Origin: Streptomyces diastatochromogenes
GTDB lineage: Bacteria; Actinomycetota; Actinomycetes; Streptomycetales; Streptomycetaceae
Assembly: GCF_002242805.1 (NCBI RefSeq)
Contig: NZ_MCGQ01000014.1
Location: 186,001-250,000, forward strand
Length of the DNA: 64,000 bases
Reading direction: 5' to 3'
The stretch's first letter is position 1. Each line of letters begins with the position of its first letter. A program made the position numbers and the translations under genes. A model generated the notes under the pieces. That model searched no databases. It was not told the DNA's origin and worked only from the letters and a program-made list of their open reading frames with translations. Below are positions 54,280 to 62,339 of the stretch, piece after piece.

Positions 54280-55167
54280 TCACTGCCCGGTGCGGCCCGT
54301 GTCGGGCAGGTGCCCGTCGGCGTCGGTGGCCCCGGTGCCGCGGACGACGGCCAGGAAGTCCCGCAGCGTGACGAGCCGCAGGCCCTCCCTGCGCGCCTGG
54401 GCGATGTGGTGGCGCTCGGGGTAGGAGTGGTAGGAGCCTCCCTCCGGTTGTGGCCGTGCCTCGTCGAGGAGCCGGTCGAAGTCGGCCAGGACCTCGTCCA
54501 GCATGCCGACCCCCGCGCGATTGACCCAGGAGTCGTTGAACAGGACACTGCGGCCCGGGGGCGGGGAGGTGGTGCGCTGGGCGAGGACGGGGCCCGCGTC
54601 GATCTCCCGGTTCTCGATCAGATGAGCCGAGATGCCGAACGGCGTGCCCGGCTCCAGGGCGCTGAAGAGGGTGGGGAACAGGCCGCGGCAGTGCGGCAGG
54701 AAGGCGGCGTGCACGTTGATCACCGCGCGCCGGGGCGCGGAGATGACCCGTTCGCGGATGATCTGGTCGAACCAGTAGATGACGATGAAGTCGAGGTCGG
54801 CCCTCTCCAGTTGCGCGGCGACCTCGGGCGCGTTCACGTTGCCGGTCCGGATGTGCAGGATGCCGTAGGCCTCGCACAGTTCCGCGACCGAGCGGCGGGT
54901 GCGCCGGCCGCCACGCAGGGGGGCGAGCAGCCGGTCGACGTGGATCGCGGCGGGGTAGAGCATGAACGAGCAGGTCAGGTACGTCATGAAGGCGAGCCCG
55001 GAGCGGCGCACGTTGCGGTACGTCTGCTGGAGGAGGCCGCCGCGGCTGGTGGCGTACACGTCGCTGGTGACGACGACCGCGATCTCGTCGTGGTGCCGTT
55101 CGATGATCGTCTCCAGCGCGTCCCCGAGCTGGGCGCATTCGGTGCTGAACAGGGCGATGCGAGGCAT
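54280..55167 (-). CDS. Formyltransferase-fold protein
   Basis: 295 aa. The formyltransferase triad is visible: N151-V-H153 in AVINVHAAFLPHCRGLFP and D190 in NREIDAGPVL, with the 36-37 residue His-to-Asp spacing of Fmt-like enzymes. It lacks the Fmt C-terminal tRNA domain, so it should transfer a formyl group from 10-formyltetrahydrofolate to a small amine or hydroxylamine. ATG start at 55167, with AGGAGG immediately upstream; the GTG two codons before it overlaps that site. Last gene of the cassette, 18 nt after the flavin reductase. Its long variable N-terminal insert (residues 40-90) is unusual. Confidence 0.85.
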   Translation of the reverse strand: MPRIALFSTECAQLGDALETIIERHHDEIAVVVTSDVYATSRGGLLQQTYRNVRRSGLAFMTYLTCSFMLYPAAIHVDRLLAPLRGGRRTRRSVAELCEAYGILHIRTGNVNAPEVAAQLERADLDFIVIYWFDQIIRERVISAPRRAVINVHAAFLPHCRGLFPTLFSALEPGTPFGISAHLIENREIDAGPVLAQRTTSPPPGRSVLFNDSWVNRAGVGMLDEVLADFDRLLDEARPQPEGGSYHSYPERHHIAQARREGLRLVTLRDFLAVVRGTGATDADGHLPDTGRTGQ

Positions 55168-55185
55168 GGTCACCTCCTGGGTGGC

Positions 55186-55713
55186 TCAGGCGAGTTGGCG
55201 GTAGCGGCCGGCGTGCCGGACGAGTGGCTGCCCGTCCCGGTGGCGGCAGTCGAGGGCGCGTCCGATGACGATGACGTGGTCGCCGCCCGGGTGGGTCCGT
55301 TCGACCGAGCACGCGACCCAGGCCAGCGCGTCGTCCAGGGCGGGCATGTTCGCGTACGTGTGCCAGGGCACCGCCGTGAAGCGGGCTTCGGGGGACGTGC
55401 CGGGCGCGGCGAAGGCCGAGGCCGTCGCCGAGGCGCCGACCGGCAGCACGTTGACCAGGAAGGTCCCGCGGGAGCGGATGCGTTCCAGGGTCTGCGACCG
55501 GGCTCCGATGCCCAGCAGGACGAGGGGCGGGTCGAGGGACAGCGAGCAGACGGCGCTGGCGGTGACGCCGGCGGGCCCGGCCGCCGTCGTGGTCGTGATG
55601 ACGGTGACGCCTGTGGGGAGTTGGGAGAAGGCGGCGCGCAGCGCCGGTGCCAGGGGGACCCCGGTGGGGGCCGGTGGGGGCGGCACCGCAGGGGCCGAGG
55701 AGGTGGACGGCAT
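55186..55713 (-). CDS. Flavin reductase (NADH:FMN oxidoreductase, HpaC-like)
   Basis: 175 aa. FSQLPTGVTVITTTT, GVTASAVCSLSLDPPLVLLG and RGTFLVNVLP are the standard motifs of the flavin reductase component of two-component monooxygenases. It supplies reduced FMN or FAD. The N-terminus (residues 1-25) is Pro/Ala-rich. Only 1 nt separates it from the SRPBCC stop. The partner oxygenase may be the ACAD-fold protein of the same cassette, as in the VlmH/VlmR N-hydroxylase pair of valanimycin biosynthesis; that pairing is inference. Confidence 0.9.
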   Translation of the reverse strand: MPSTSSAPAVPPPPAPTGVPLAPALRAAFSQLPTGVTVITTTTAAGPAGVTASAVCSLSLDPPLVLLGIGARSQTLERIRSRGTFLVNVLPVGASATASAFAAPGTSPEARFTAVPWHTYANMPALDDALAWVACSVERTHPGGDHVIVIGRALDCRHRDGQPLVRHAGRYRQLA

Positions 55714-55714
55714 C

Positions 55715-56197
55715 TCAGCCTCCGGTGGTCTGCAGGTCGTCGGCGTCCATCGCCGTGACGAAGACGAGCGTGTCGCCGAGCAGTCCGACGAGGATCGCGC
55801 TGATGTTCTCCCGCAGGGTCCGCTCGGCGATCGGGTCGATGATGCGTTCCAGGGAGGGCATGCCGAGGTCGAAGTCCGCGGCGAAGCGGACCGTCGTGTC
55901 GTCTCCCGTCCCCAGGACGGTCCAGGCGCCGTCGAAGCGCTCGAAGTCGCCGTCGACCTGCTCGAAGCGGAGGGCCAGGTTCTCGGTGTCCACCGTGTCC
56001 CGTTCGGACCAGCGGAGTTCGCCGTTGCGGAAGTTCACCGACCACTCCGACAGGAGGGTGCCGTCGGGTTCGGTGCGGACGGTGACCTCGCGTACGGCGT
56101 CGGTGTGCGCGGGATAGCGCTCGAAGTCCTTGAGTCGTTCGAAGACGGTCAGCGGATCCGAGCCGGGCAGCAGGGCCTCGATCGCTACGTGTCGCAT
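55715..56197 (-). CDS. SRPBCC (START-like) aromatase/cyclase-type protein
   Basis: 160 aa. Helix-grip fold pattern: VFERLKDFERYPAHTDAVRE at the N-terminus, LSEWSVNFRNGELRWSERDT in the strands, and a long C-terminal helix with IAERTLRENISAILVGLLGD. Members act as polyketide aromatase/cyclases or bind hydrophobic lipids (COQ10-like). It is coded between the aminotransferase (3 nt) and the flavin reductase (1 nt), so it is clearly part of the operon. No PKS genes are in the window, so a chaperone or binding role for a hydrophobic substrate is just as possible. Confidence 0.82.
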   Translation of the reverse strand: MRHVAIEALLPGSDPLTVFERLKDFERYPAHTDAVREVTVRTEPDGTLLSEWSVNFRNGELRWSERDTVDTENLALRFEQVDGDFERFDGAWTVLGTGDDTTVRFAADFDLGMPSLERIIDPIAERTLRENISAILVGLLGDTLVFVTAMDADDLQTTGG

Positions 56198-56200
56198 GGT

Positions 56201-57487
56201 TCAGGCGGTCCTCTCGGCGAGCTGGGGCTGGGGTTCGGGGTGGCGGGCGGCGACCGCCGTGGCGGCGCGGTGGACGGCGTCCAGCAGAGCGATGGTGTCG
56301 TTGCGGCCGATGACCGCGGGCGGGGTGAGGCGCAGGACCCGGTGGGCGTTGAGCGAGTGGTTGACCAGGACCCCGCAGTCCATCAGCTCCATCACGAGAT
56401 CTCCGGCGACCCCTTCGTCGACGAGTTCGACGGCGATGAGCAGCCCGGCTCCCCGCACCTCGCGGACGAGATGGGGGCAGACCTCGTGCAGCAGCGCGGA
56501 CAGGTCGTCGCGCAGTCGGGTGCCGATGCGCGCCGCCCGCTCGACCAGCCCCTCGGCCGCGATGGTCTCGACGGCGGCCGCCGCGGCGGCGCACGCGACC
56601 GGGGAGCCCGCGAAGGTGGAGGTGTGGATGAAGGGGTCGCGGCTGAACGGCGCGTAGGCCTCCGCCGTGGCGACCATCGCCGCCACCGGGATCACGCCGC
56701 CGGACAGGTTCTTGCCGACCAGCAGGATGTCCGGGGTGATGCCTTCGCGGTCCGCGCCCCACCAGGTCCCCAGCCGCCCGAGGCCGGTCTGCACCTCGTC
56801 GAGCACCAGCAGCGCGCCATGGGTGCGGCAGGCCCGCTGGACCGCCGTCAGGTAGCCGGACGGCGGGATGACGACGCCGTTCTCGCCCTGCACGGGCTCC
56901 AGGACGACGCAGGCGTCGGGCGTGGCCGCCAGCGCCTGCTCCAGGGCATCGGCGTCGCCGTACGGCACGTGCTGGACGTCGGGGACCAGCGGTCGGAACG
57001 GTGCCTGGTACAGCTCCCGGGCGGTGAGGCTGAGCGCGCCCATGGTCTTGCCGTGGTAGCCGCCGGCGGTCGAGACGAGGTGGCGCTTGCCGTGCGCGCG
57101 GGCCAGTTTGATCGCCGCTTCCGTCGCCTCCGCGCCGGAGTTGACGAAGTGGACGTACTCCAGACCGGCCGGGGCGACGGCGGCCAGCGCCTCGGCCGCC
57201 CTGGCCGCCACGGGTTCGAGCAGGATCCGCGTGGCCAGGGCGTGCCTGCGCAGCTGCGTGCCGACTGCCTGGACGACCTTGGGATGCTGGTGGCCGAGAA
57301 GGAACACGCCGTAGCCGCCGCAGTCGATGTAGCGGCGCCCGTGCGCGTCCCAGACGTGGACGCCCTTGGAGGCGACCTCCACCAGGCCGCCGGTCACCTC
57401 CGCGAGCCGGGCCCGGCCGCGGCTGATGTGGCGCCGGTAGCCCTCGGCGACGGCGGCGGGGTCGACCTGGCGCTGCTCCGGGGTCAC
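56201..57487 (-). CDS. Class III PLP-dependent aminotransferase
   Basis: 428 aa. FVNSGAEATEAAIKLARAHG, GGYHGKTMGALSLT, VLDEVQTGLGRLG (cofactor-contacting Asp) and GKNLSGGVIPVAA with PLP lysine K259 define an ornithine/4-aminobutyrate-type omega-aminotransferase. GTG start at 57487, which overlaps the SDR stop (GTGA), so the two proteins are made together. Beside a thioester-reductase-like SDR it would convert an aldehyde, released reductively from a carrier, to a primary amine. Confidence 0.92.
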   Translation of the reverse strand: MTPEQRQVDPAAVAEGYRRHISRGRARLAEVTGGLVEVASKGVHVWDAHGRRYIDCGGYGVFLLGHQHPKVVQAVGTQLRRHALATRILLEPVAARAAEALAAVAPAGLEYVHFVNSGAEATEAAIKLARAHGKRHLVSTAGGYHGKTMGALSLTARELYQAPFRPLVPDVQHVPYGDADALEQALAATPDACVVLEPVQGENGVVIPPSGYLTAVQRACRTHGALLVLDEVQTGLGRLGTWWGADREGITPDILLVGKNLSGGVIPVAAMVATAEAYAPFSRDPFIHTSTFAGSPVACAAAAAAVETIAAEGLVERAARIGTRLRDDLSALLHEVCPHLVREVRGAGLLIAVELVDEGVAGDLVMELMDCGVLVNHSLNAHRVLRLTPPAVIGRNDTIALLDAVHRAATAVAARHPEPQPQLAERTA

Positions 57488-58539
57488 GCGGCCATCCCCT
57501 CGGGCGTACGGGTGCGGACCAGGTTCCTGGCGTGCGCGAGGTGGTCGATCGACGCGTTCACGGCGTCGCGGACCTCGTCGGCGGTGAGCGATCCCGGGCC
57601 GCCCGGGACGTCGCCGAGCGTGCACGGGAGCGGGGCGGCGGTGTCGAACAGCGCCGTCATCGCCAGCATGTCGTCGAACCGGCGGCGGGCGGCCGGCGGC
57701 AGCGGGTCGATGAAGACGGGACGGACCAGCCGGTCGACCATGTCCGGGTCGACCAGGCGCGGCCTGGGCATCGGGATGCCGAAGGCCTCGGCGCGGTCCT
57801 GACAGGCCTGGACGACCTCTCCCGCCGTCGGCGCCGCCTCGCCCACGGTCAGCCAGTGCTCGGCACCGGCGAACGGCAGGTCCACGAGCGCGGCGAGCGC
57901 CTGGGCGGCCGTGTCCCGCGGGATGACGTCGGCACGGGCGGAGGGATCGAGCGGGAGCAGCGGCACGGTGCCCTTGAGCAGCGCCGTCACGATGCCGTGC
58001 AGTCCCTGGAACCGGGGGATGAACCCGGTGGCCCGGTCGCCGATGACGACCGAGGGACGGGCGATGGTGTACGGCAGCCCTGAGGCGCGTACCCGTTGCT
58101 CGGCTGCCCGCTTGGAGTCCAGGTAGTGGTCGGGAACCGCGGTCGCCTCGCCCTGGGCGCGCCCGGCGGTCTGCCGGGTCAGGTCCGTTCGGGCCACGAA
58201 AGCCGTGCTGACGTAGAGGAGTTCGGCGCCGGCGCGGCCGGCGAACTCGATGACGCGCTCCGTGCCGCGCGTGTTCAGCTCGGCAGTGGCCTGGGCACCG
58301 GCTCCGAAGTCGGTGGTGGCGCCGCAGTGCACGACGGTGTCGACGATGTCCGTGAGCCACTGGTACGTGGCGTCGTCCACGCCCAGCCGGGGTGCGGCGA
58401 GATCGCCGCGGACCTGTTCGGCCGGGACATGGGAGGTGTGGATGAGGGCGATGACGCGATGGCGGCCCAGCAGGGGCAGCAGGGCGCTGCCGAGCACGCC
58501 GGACGCACCGGTGAGCAGGACGGTCTTGCGCTTGTTCAA
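57484..58539 (-). CDS. SDR/NAD(P)-dependent epimerase-fold reductase (thioester reductase-like)
   Basis: 351 aa. The Rossmann motif TVLLTGASGVLGSALLPLLG, then VDTVVHCGATTDFG, YVSTAFVARTDL and Y-LDS-K (HYLDSKRAAEQ) place it with extended SDRs, nearest in pattern to the reductase domains that release aldehydes from carrier proteins (male-sterility/TR type). The start is set to TTG 58539 with CAGGAGATC upstream; a GTG 8 codons earlier is an alternative. First gene of the five-gene coupled unit. Confidence 0.85.
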   Translation of the reverse strand: MNKRKTVLLTGASGVLGSALLPLLGRHRVIALIHTSHVPAEQVRGDLAAPRLGVDDATYQWLTDIVDTVVHCGATTDFGAGAQATAELNTRGTERVIEFAGRAGAELLYVSTAFVARTDLTRQTAGRAQGEATAVPDHYLDSKRAAEQRVRASGLPYTIARPSVVIGDRATGFIPRFQGLHGIVTALLKGTVPLLPLDPSARADVIPRDTAAQALAALVDLPFAGAEHWLTVGEAAPTAGEVVQACQDRAEAFGIPMPRPRLVDPDMVDRLVRPVFIDPLPPAARRRFDDMLAMTALFDTAAPLPCTLGDVPGGPGSLTADEVRDAVNASIDHLAHARNLVRTRTPEGMAA

Positions 58540-58678
58540 GGGAGATCTCCTGGCGGGGCTCACGCGGGCGTGCCGCGGAGTCGAGGAAGAAGTGAGGTGT
58601 GGGGGAGGGGCGGTGAGGTGTACCGGGGTGGCGGCGGTCAGGCGTACCCGGGTGCCGGGCGGTGCAGGTGCGTCCGGC

Positions 58679-59815
58679 TCACGCCATGGTCAGCGCCGCA
58701 CCCGCGAAGTAGTCGCGGAGGGCTCCGGCCATGCGGGACCGGGACGGCGGGTGGAAGGCGAGGGCCTGGGTGCAGCCGGCCAGGTAGGCGACCTGCGGAT
58801 CGCTGATGAAGGCCATCCCGCCGAGCGACTCCACACAGCGCTGGACGGCGCGGGCGATGGAGTCCTGCGCGGCGTACCGGCACACCAGCGCCGCCGCCAG
58901 CGCCTCCTGACCGCCGAAGCCGGCGCCCAGCCGGTGGGCGATGCCCTCGACGGAGCCCATCACGGCCTCCAACTCGACCACCAGAGCGGCCTGTTCGGTG
59001 ACCGGGACGCGGTCTGCGCGCAGGACGCGCTCGGCCAGGGCACTCGCGACACCCAGGTACGTGGCCGTCATGAGCAGCTCGAACCACAGGAACCCGGCGG
59101 TCTGCAGCGAGTCGAGCCCCCCGGCGGCCCCGGGGTCGATCCGCACCAGCAGGTCCTCGGGCACCGGGACGCGGTCCAGCACGACCGCCTCGCTCTCCGC
59201 GCCGGCCAGCAGGGGCGTGCGCCAGAACGGTTCCACCCGCAGGCCGTGCGAGTCCGCCGGGATCAGGGCCACGGCCATCTGCGTGCCCCCGCCGTCGGGG
59301 AGAGGCACGGTGACGGACGCGGTGAGCAGGTCCATCGACCGGGCGAGGCTGCACGGCCGCTTGCTGCCGGAGATCAGGATCTGTCCGTCCTGAGCCTGCT
59401 CGGCCCGCATGGTCGGGGACAGGATGTGCCGGCCGGGCTGCCCCTCGGCGAACCCGGAGGCCAGGAGGAGGCCGTCCCGTGCGACGCCCTCCAGGAGCAT
59501 CCACTCCAGCCCCTGGGTGGCCCGATGGGTCTCGACGAGGCCGGCCACGGAGAAGTGGTGCATGGTCGTGGCCACGGCCAGCGACGGCGACCGGGAGGCC
59601 ACGGCACGCTGGACGCGTACGGCCTGGACCGCGTCGGCGCCGGTGCCGGAGTGTTCGGAGGGCACCAGCAGAGCGGGCCCGCCCACCTTCCTGAACGCCT
59701 CGAAGGCCGGGCTCTCGGGCCGCTCCAGAACCTCCCACGGGTAGTCGGTCAACGTGTCGTCGAGTCCTGGCAGCAACTCGTCGAGCACGGCGCGTTCGTG
59801 GCGCAGAAATCGCAT
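58679..59815 (-). CDS. Acyl-CoA dehydrogenase-fold flavoprotein
   Basis: 378 aa, the normal ACAD length. N-terminal helices (GGPALLVPSEHSGTGADAVQ), middle beta domain (LASGFAEGQPGRHILSPTMR, ILISGSKRPCSLARSMDLLT) and C-terminal four-helix bundle (LVVELEAVMGSVEGIAHRL; AVQRCVESLGGMAFI). The C-terminal Glu motif (YxGTxEI) of ordinary acyl-CoA dehydrogenases is absent; the end reads HPPSRSRMAGALRDYFAG. With a flavin reductase in the same cassette it may be an oxygenase (ACAD-fold N-hydroxylase class) or an acyl-carrier desaturase. Start ATG 59815 after GGGGGA. 139 nt separate it from the SDR. Confidence 0.88.
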   Translation of the reverse strand: MRFLRHERAVLDELLPGLDDTLTDYPWEVLERPESPAFEAFRKVGGPALLVPSEHSGTGADAVQAVRVQRAVASRSPSLAVATTMHHFSVAGLVETHRATQGLEWMLLEGVARDGLLLASGFAEGQPGRHILSPTMRAEQAQDGQILISGSKRPCSLARSMDLLTASVTVPLPDGGGTQMAVALIPADSHGLRVEPFWRTPLLAGAESEAVVLDRVPVPEDLLVRIDPGAAGGLDSLQTAGFLWFELLMTATYLGVASALAERVLRADRVPVTEQAALVVELEAVMGSVEGIAHRLGAGFGGQEALAAALVCRYAAQDSIARAVQRCVESLGGMAFISDPQVAYLAGCTQALAFHPPSRSRMAGALRDYFAGAALTMA

Positions 59816-59954
59816 GCTTCCCCCTTGGTGCACGCGTTCGGTCTGGGACGTTCACGACGCTAGGGGTGTGCGGTGCAGGGTCTGTGCAGAGGAGTGGCAA
59901 CTCCCCGTCAGGCGTTTCTGCACTTGGCCGGAAAGGGTTTGAACCGTCCTTGGG

Positions 59955-61370
59955 TCACGAAGAGTTCCGCGTGCGGGTGACCGCTGCCACCCCTGGCATG
60001 TCCCGCTTGAGGTCCACCTCGGCGATCAGGCCGTGCGGTTCGGCCGCGGACAACCGGAGCGCGCCGTCGCCGGCTTCGAGCAGTGTCGTGGCGATGGCCA
60101 GACCCAGTCCGGAGCCCCTGCGGTCGCCGTGCTGCTCGCCGCGCCAGAACCGGTCCGTCGCCCGCGCCAGGTTCTCGGGCGGCATGCCTGGTCCCTCGTC
60201 CTCGACCGTCACCCGCACCCGCGTGTCGTCGGCCCGGGTCCGTACGGTGACCCGCCCGCCGGGCGGCGAGAAGCCCAGTGCGTTGTCCAGGAGCACGTCC
60301 AGTACCTGGTCGAGGACACCGGGTTGGCAGGAGGCCACCGCCTTCTCGCCCTTGACCACGACGGTGACGTCGCCGGCCGACGCCTGGGCGCTCCAGGCGC
60401 GGGCGCGGGACTCGGCGACCGAGCGGACCTCCACCGGCACCGCCCCGTGCCCGGGCTCGGCGGCCCGGGCGACCACCAGCAGTTCGTCGAGGATCCGGCC
60501 GAGGCGCTCGGCCTCGTCGACGGCCACCGTCAGATGGGGCCGGCCGGCCTCGGTGACCGCGCTCTCCAGCACGTCGATGCGCAGCCGGAGCGCGGTGAGC
60601 GGATTGCGCAACTGGTGCGAGGCGTCCGCGACGAAGCTCCGCTGGGTTTCGATCAGCGCGACGAGCCGGTCCGTCATCGCGTTGACGGCCGCCGCGAGTT
60701 CGCGGATCTCCGCCGGACCGCTGTCCCCCGGCGCCCGCGTGTCGTACCGGCCCTGCGCGATCGCGCCGACCGCGCGGTGCAGCTGCCGCACGGGGCGCAG
60801 ACTCCACCGGGACAACGGTACGGAGGCCACGCTGGCGGCCAGCAGTCCCAGCCCGGCGACGCCGAGCAGCACGGCGTTCTGCCCCATCGCCCGGGAGCGC
60901 AGGGACGTGGTGGGCGCGAGGGTGGCGACCGCCGCGATCGTCCGCCCGTGCTCGAAGACCGGGGAGGCGACGAACGACGGCTTGGCGGAGATGTTGAAGG
61001 GGTAGTTCAGCGGAAGGTTCGGCCGCCCGTCCAGCGCGCGCCGCACGATCAGCCGCCACTCCCGGCGGCCGACCCGCGTCCCCGGGCGCGTGGTGAAGGC
61101 CACCTCGCCCCTGTTGTCGAAGAGCAGCACGACGCTGTCCTTGCGTCTGCCGTACTCCGTGGCCTGCCCGGCCCAGGCGGTGTCGGACGCGGGAGCGGCC
61201 GTGCGGGCCGCCGAGGCCGCCAGCTTCTCGGTCTCGTTGACCTGGGCGATGGCCAGGTGGTGGTACTCGATCATGGAGAGGCTCAGGGCGAGTGGGATCC
61301 CCAGCGCCAGCAGCAGGATCGCGGTCAGTGACAGATAGGTGGTCAGCAGACGGCGGCGCACGGCCGGCAC
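59955..61370 (-). CDS. Sensor histidine kinase (HAMP-HisKA-HATPase)
   Basis: 471 aa. Two membrane helices (about 12-33 and 165-187) flank a 130-residue extracellular sensor domain. A HAMP domain follows, then HisKA with H252 (FVADASHQLRNPLTALRLRI) and HATPase (DNALGFSPPGGRV, DEGPGMPPENL, GSGLGLAIATTLL). GTG start at 61370; the in-frame GTG at 61361 is better spaced from GGGGAG and may be the true start. It lies 25 nt after the response regulator. Confidence 0.93.
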   Translation of the reverse strand: MPAVRRRLLTTYLSLTAILLLALGIPLALSLSMIEYHHLAIAQVNETEKLAASAARTAAPASDTAWAGQATEYGRRKDSVVLLFDNRGEVAFTTRPGTRVGRREWRLIVRRALDGRPNLPLNYPFNISAKPSFVASPVFEHGRTIAAVATLAPTTSLRSRAMGQNAVLLGVAGLGLLAASVASVPLSRWSLRPVRQLHRAVGAIAQGRYDTRAPGDSGPAEIRELAAAVNAMTDRLVALIETQRSFVADASHQLRNPLTALRLRIDVLESAVTEAGRPHLTVAVDEAERLGRILDELLVVARAAEPGHGAVPVEVRSVAESRARAWSAQASAGDVTVVVKGEKAVASCQPGVLDQVLDVLLDNALGFSPPGGRVTVRTRADDTRVRVTVEDEGPGMPPENLARATDRFWRGEQHGDRRGSGLGLAIATTLLEAGDGALRLSAAEPHGLIAEVDLKRDMPGVAAVTRTRNSS

Positions 61371-61395
61371 CTCCCCGCGGCTCCGGTCGGCGCGG

Positions 61396-62100
61396 TCACC
61401 GCTTTCCCGGTGAGCCGAGGCGGAAGCCGACGCCGCGCAGTGTCTCGACCCAGTCGTAGGACCCGAGTTTGTTGCGCAGACTTCCGACGTGCACGTCGAG
61501 GGTGCGGGTCGATCCGTACCAGTTCTCGTCCCACACCCGGGAGATGATCGCCTCCCTGGTGTGGACCGTCTCGGGTTCCTCCACCAGCATCACCAGGAGG
61601 TCGAACTCCTTGCGGGTGAGCTGCAGCCGCCTGCCCTCCAGCGTGGCCGACCGGCTGCGCAGATCCATCTCCAGGCCCTCGGCGGTCAGCAGCTCCCGCG
61701 CACCGCCGTGGCACGCGGGGTCGTGCCCCCGCTCGCCGAGACCACAGCGGCAGGAGCGCCGGGACACGGCCTCGATCCGCGCGTTCAGCTCGTGCACGCT
61801 GTACGGCTTGACGACGTAGTCGTCGGCACCCGCGAGCAGGCCCATCACCCGGTCGATCTCCTCGGCGCGTGCCGTCAGGGCGATGACCGGTACCGGGGAC
61901 AGGGCCCGGATGCGCTTGCACACCTCGACCCCGTCCAGGTCCGGCAGCCCCAGATCCAGGAGCACGAACTCGCAGCCGTCCAGGCGCTCCAGCGCGTCGG
62001 CGCCGCTGTGTACGACGACGGTCTCGTGCCCGCGCATGCTCAGCGCCGCACTCAGGGCGTCCGCCACGCGCACGTCGTCCTCCACGACCAGGATGTTCAT
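61396..62100 (-). CDS. OmpR-family response regulator with a cysteine-rich linker
   Basis: 234 aa from ATG 62100 (GGGGGA upstream); an ATG seven codons earlier (62121) is possible. Receiver: ILVVEDDVR, Asp49 (FVLLDLGLPDLDG), Lys98 (DYVVKPYS). Winged helix: LTRKEFDLLVMLVEEPETVH and STRTLDVHVGSLRNKL. The linker contains C117, C119, H126, C130 and H131, a compact potential zinc or redox site that most OmpR regulators lack. Partner of the kinase downstream. The divergent MMPL transporter gene is an obvious target candidate. Confidence 0.93.
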   Translation of the reverse strand: MNILVVEDDVRVADALSAALSMRGHETVVVHSGADALERLDGCEFVLLDLGLPDLDGVEVCKRIRALSPVPVIALTARAEEIDRVMGLLAGADDYVVKPYSVHELNARIEAVSRRSCRCGLGERGHDPACHGGARELLTAEGLEMDLRSRSATLEGRRLQLTRKEFDLLVMLVEEPETVHTREAIISRVWDENWYGSTRTLDVHVGSLRNKLGSYDWVETLRGVGFRLGSPGKR

Positions 62101-62162
62101 CGGTTCCCCCGTGTCGGTCATGGCTCGGCCCGGTCCTCTGGGCCGGCCCCGTGAGCTGTTCT

Positions 62163-62217
62163 ACTAAGGAGTTTAGTGGTAACCGGCCGGAAGGGAATTG
62201 CAGTTCGTCTGAACTGC
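62163..62217. promoter_or_regulatory. Operator candidates between the response regulator and the MMPL gene
   Basis: Two inverted repeats in the shared 62101-62339 region: ACTAA-GGAGT-TTAGT (62163-62177) and the perfect 7-bp dyad GCAGTTC-GTCT-GAACTGC (62200-62217). Both sit 45-100 nt from the regulator's start, suited to autoregulation or MarR-type control of the transporter. The remainder of the interval shows nothing further. Confidence 0.5.
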
Positions 62218-62339
62218 GCCTGTGACTCCGCTGTCCCTCACCTCCCTACCGTCGGTGACACCCGCTCCGCGGCGATCGGGCGGCAGCCCCCGCCGTCCGT
62301 GCCCCGTCGCCGCGGAGCCTTGCGCCCCTGGGAGCTGCT

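Noticed and set aside
54280..55167. Methionyl-tRNA formyltransferase (fmt)
   Set aside because: The catalytic N-H-D residues are present but the C-terminal tRNA-binding domain is missing, and the gene belongs to a metabolic cassette rather than to the usual def-fmt context.
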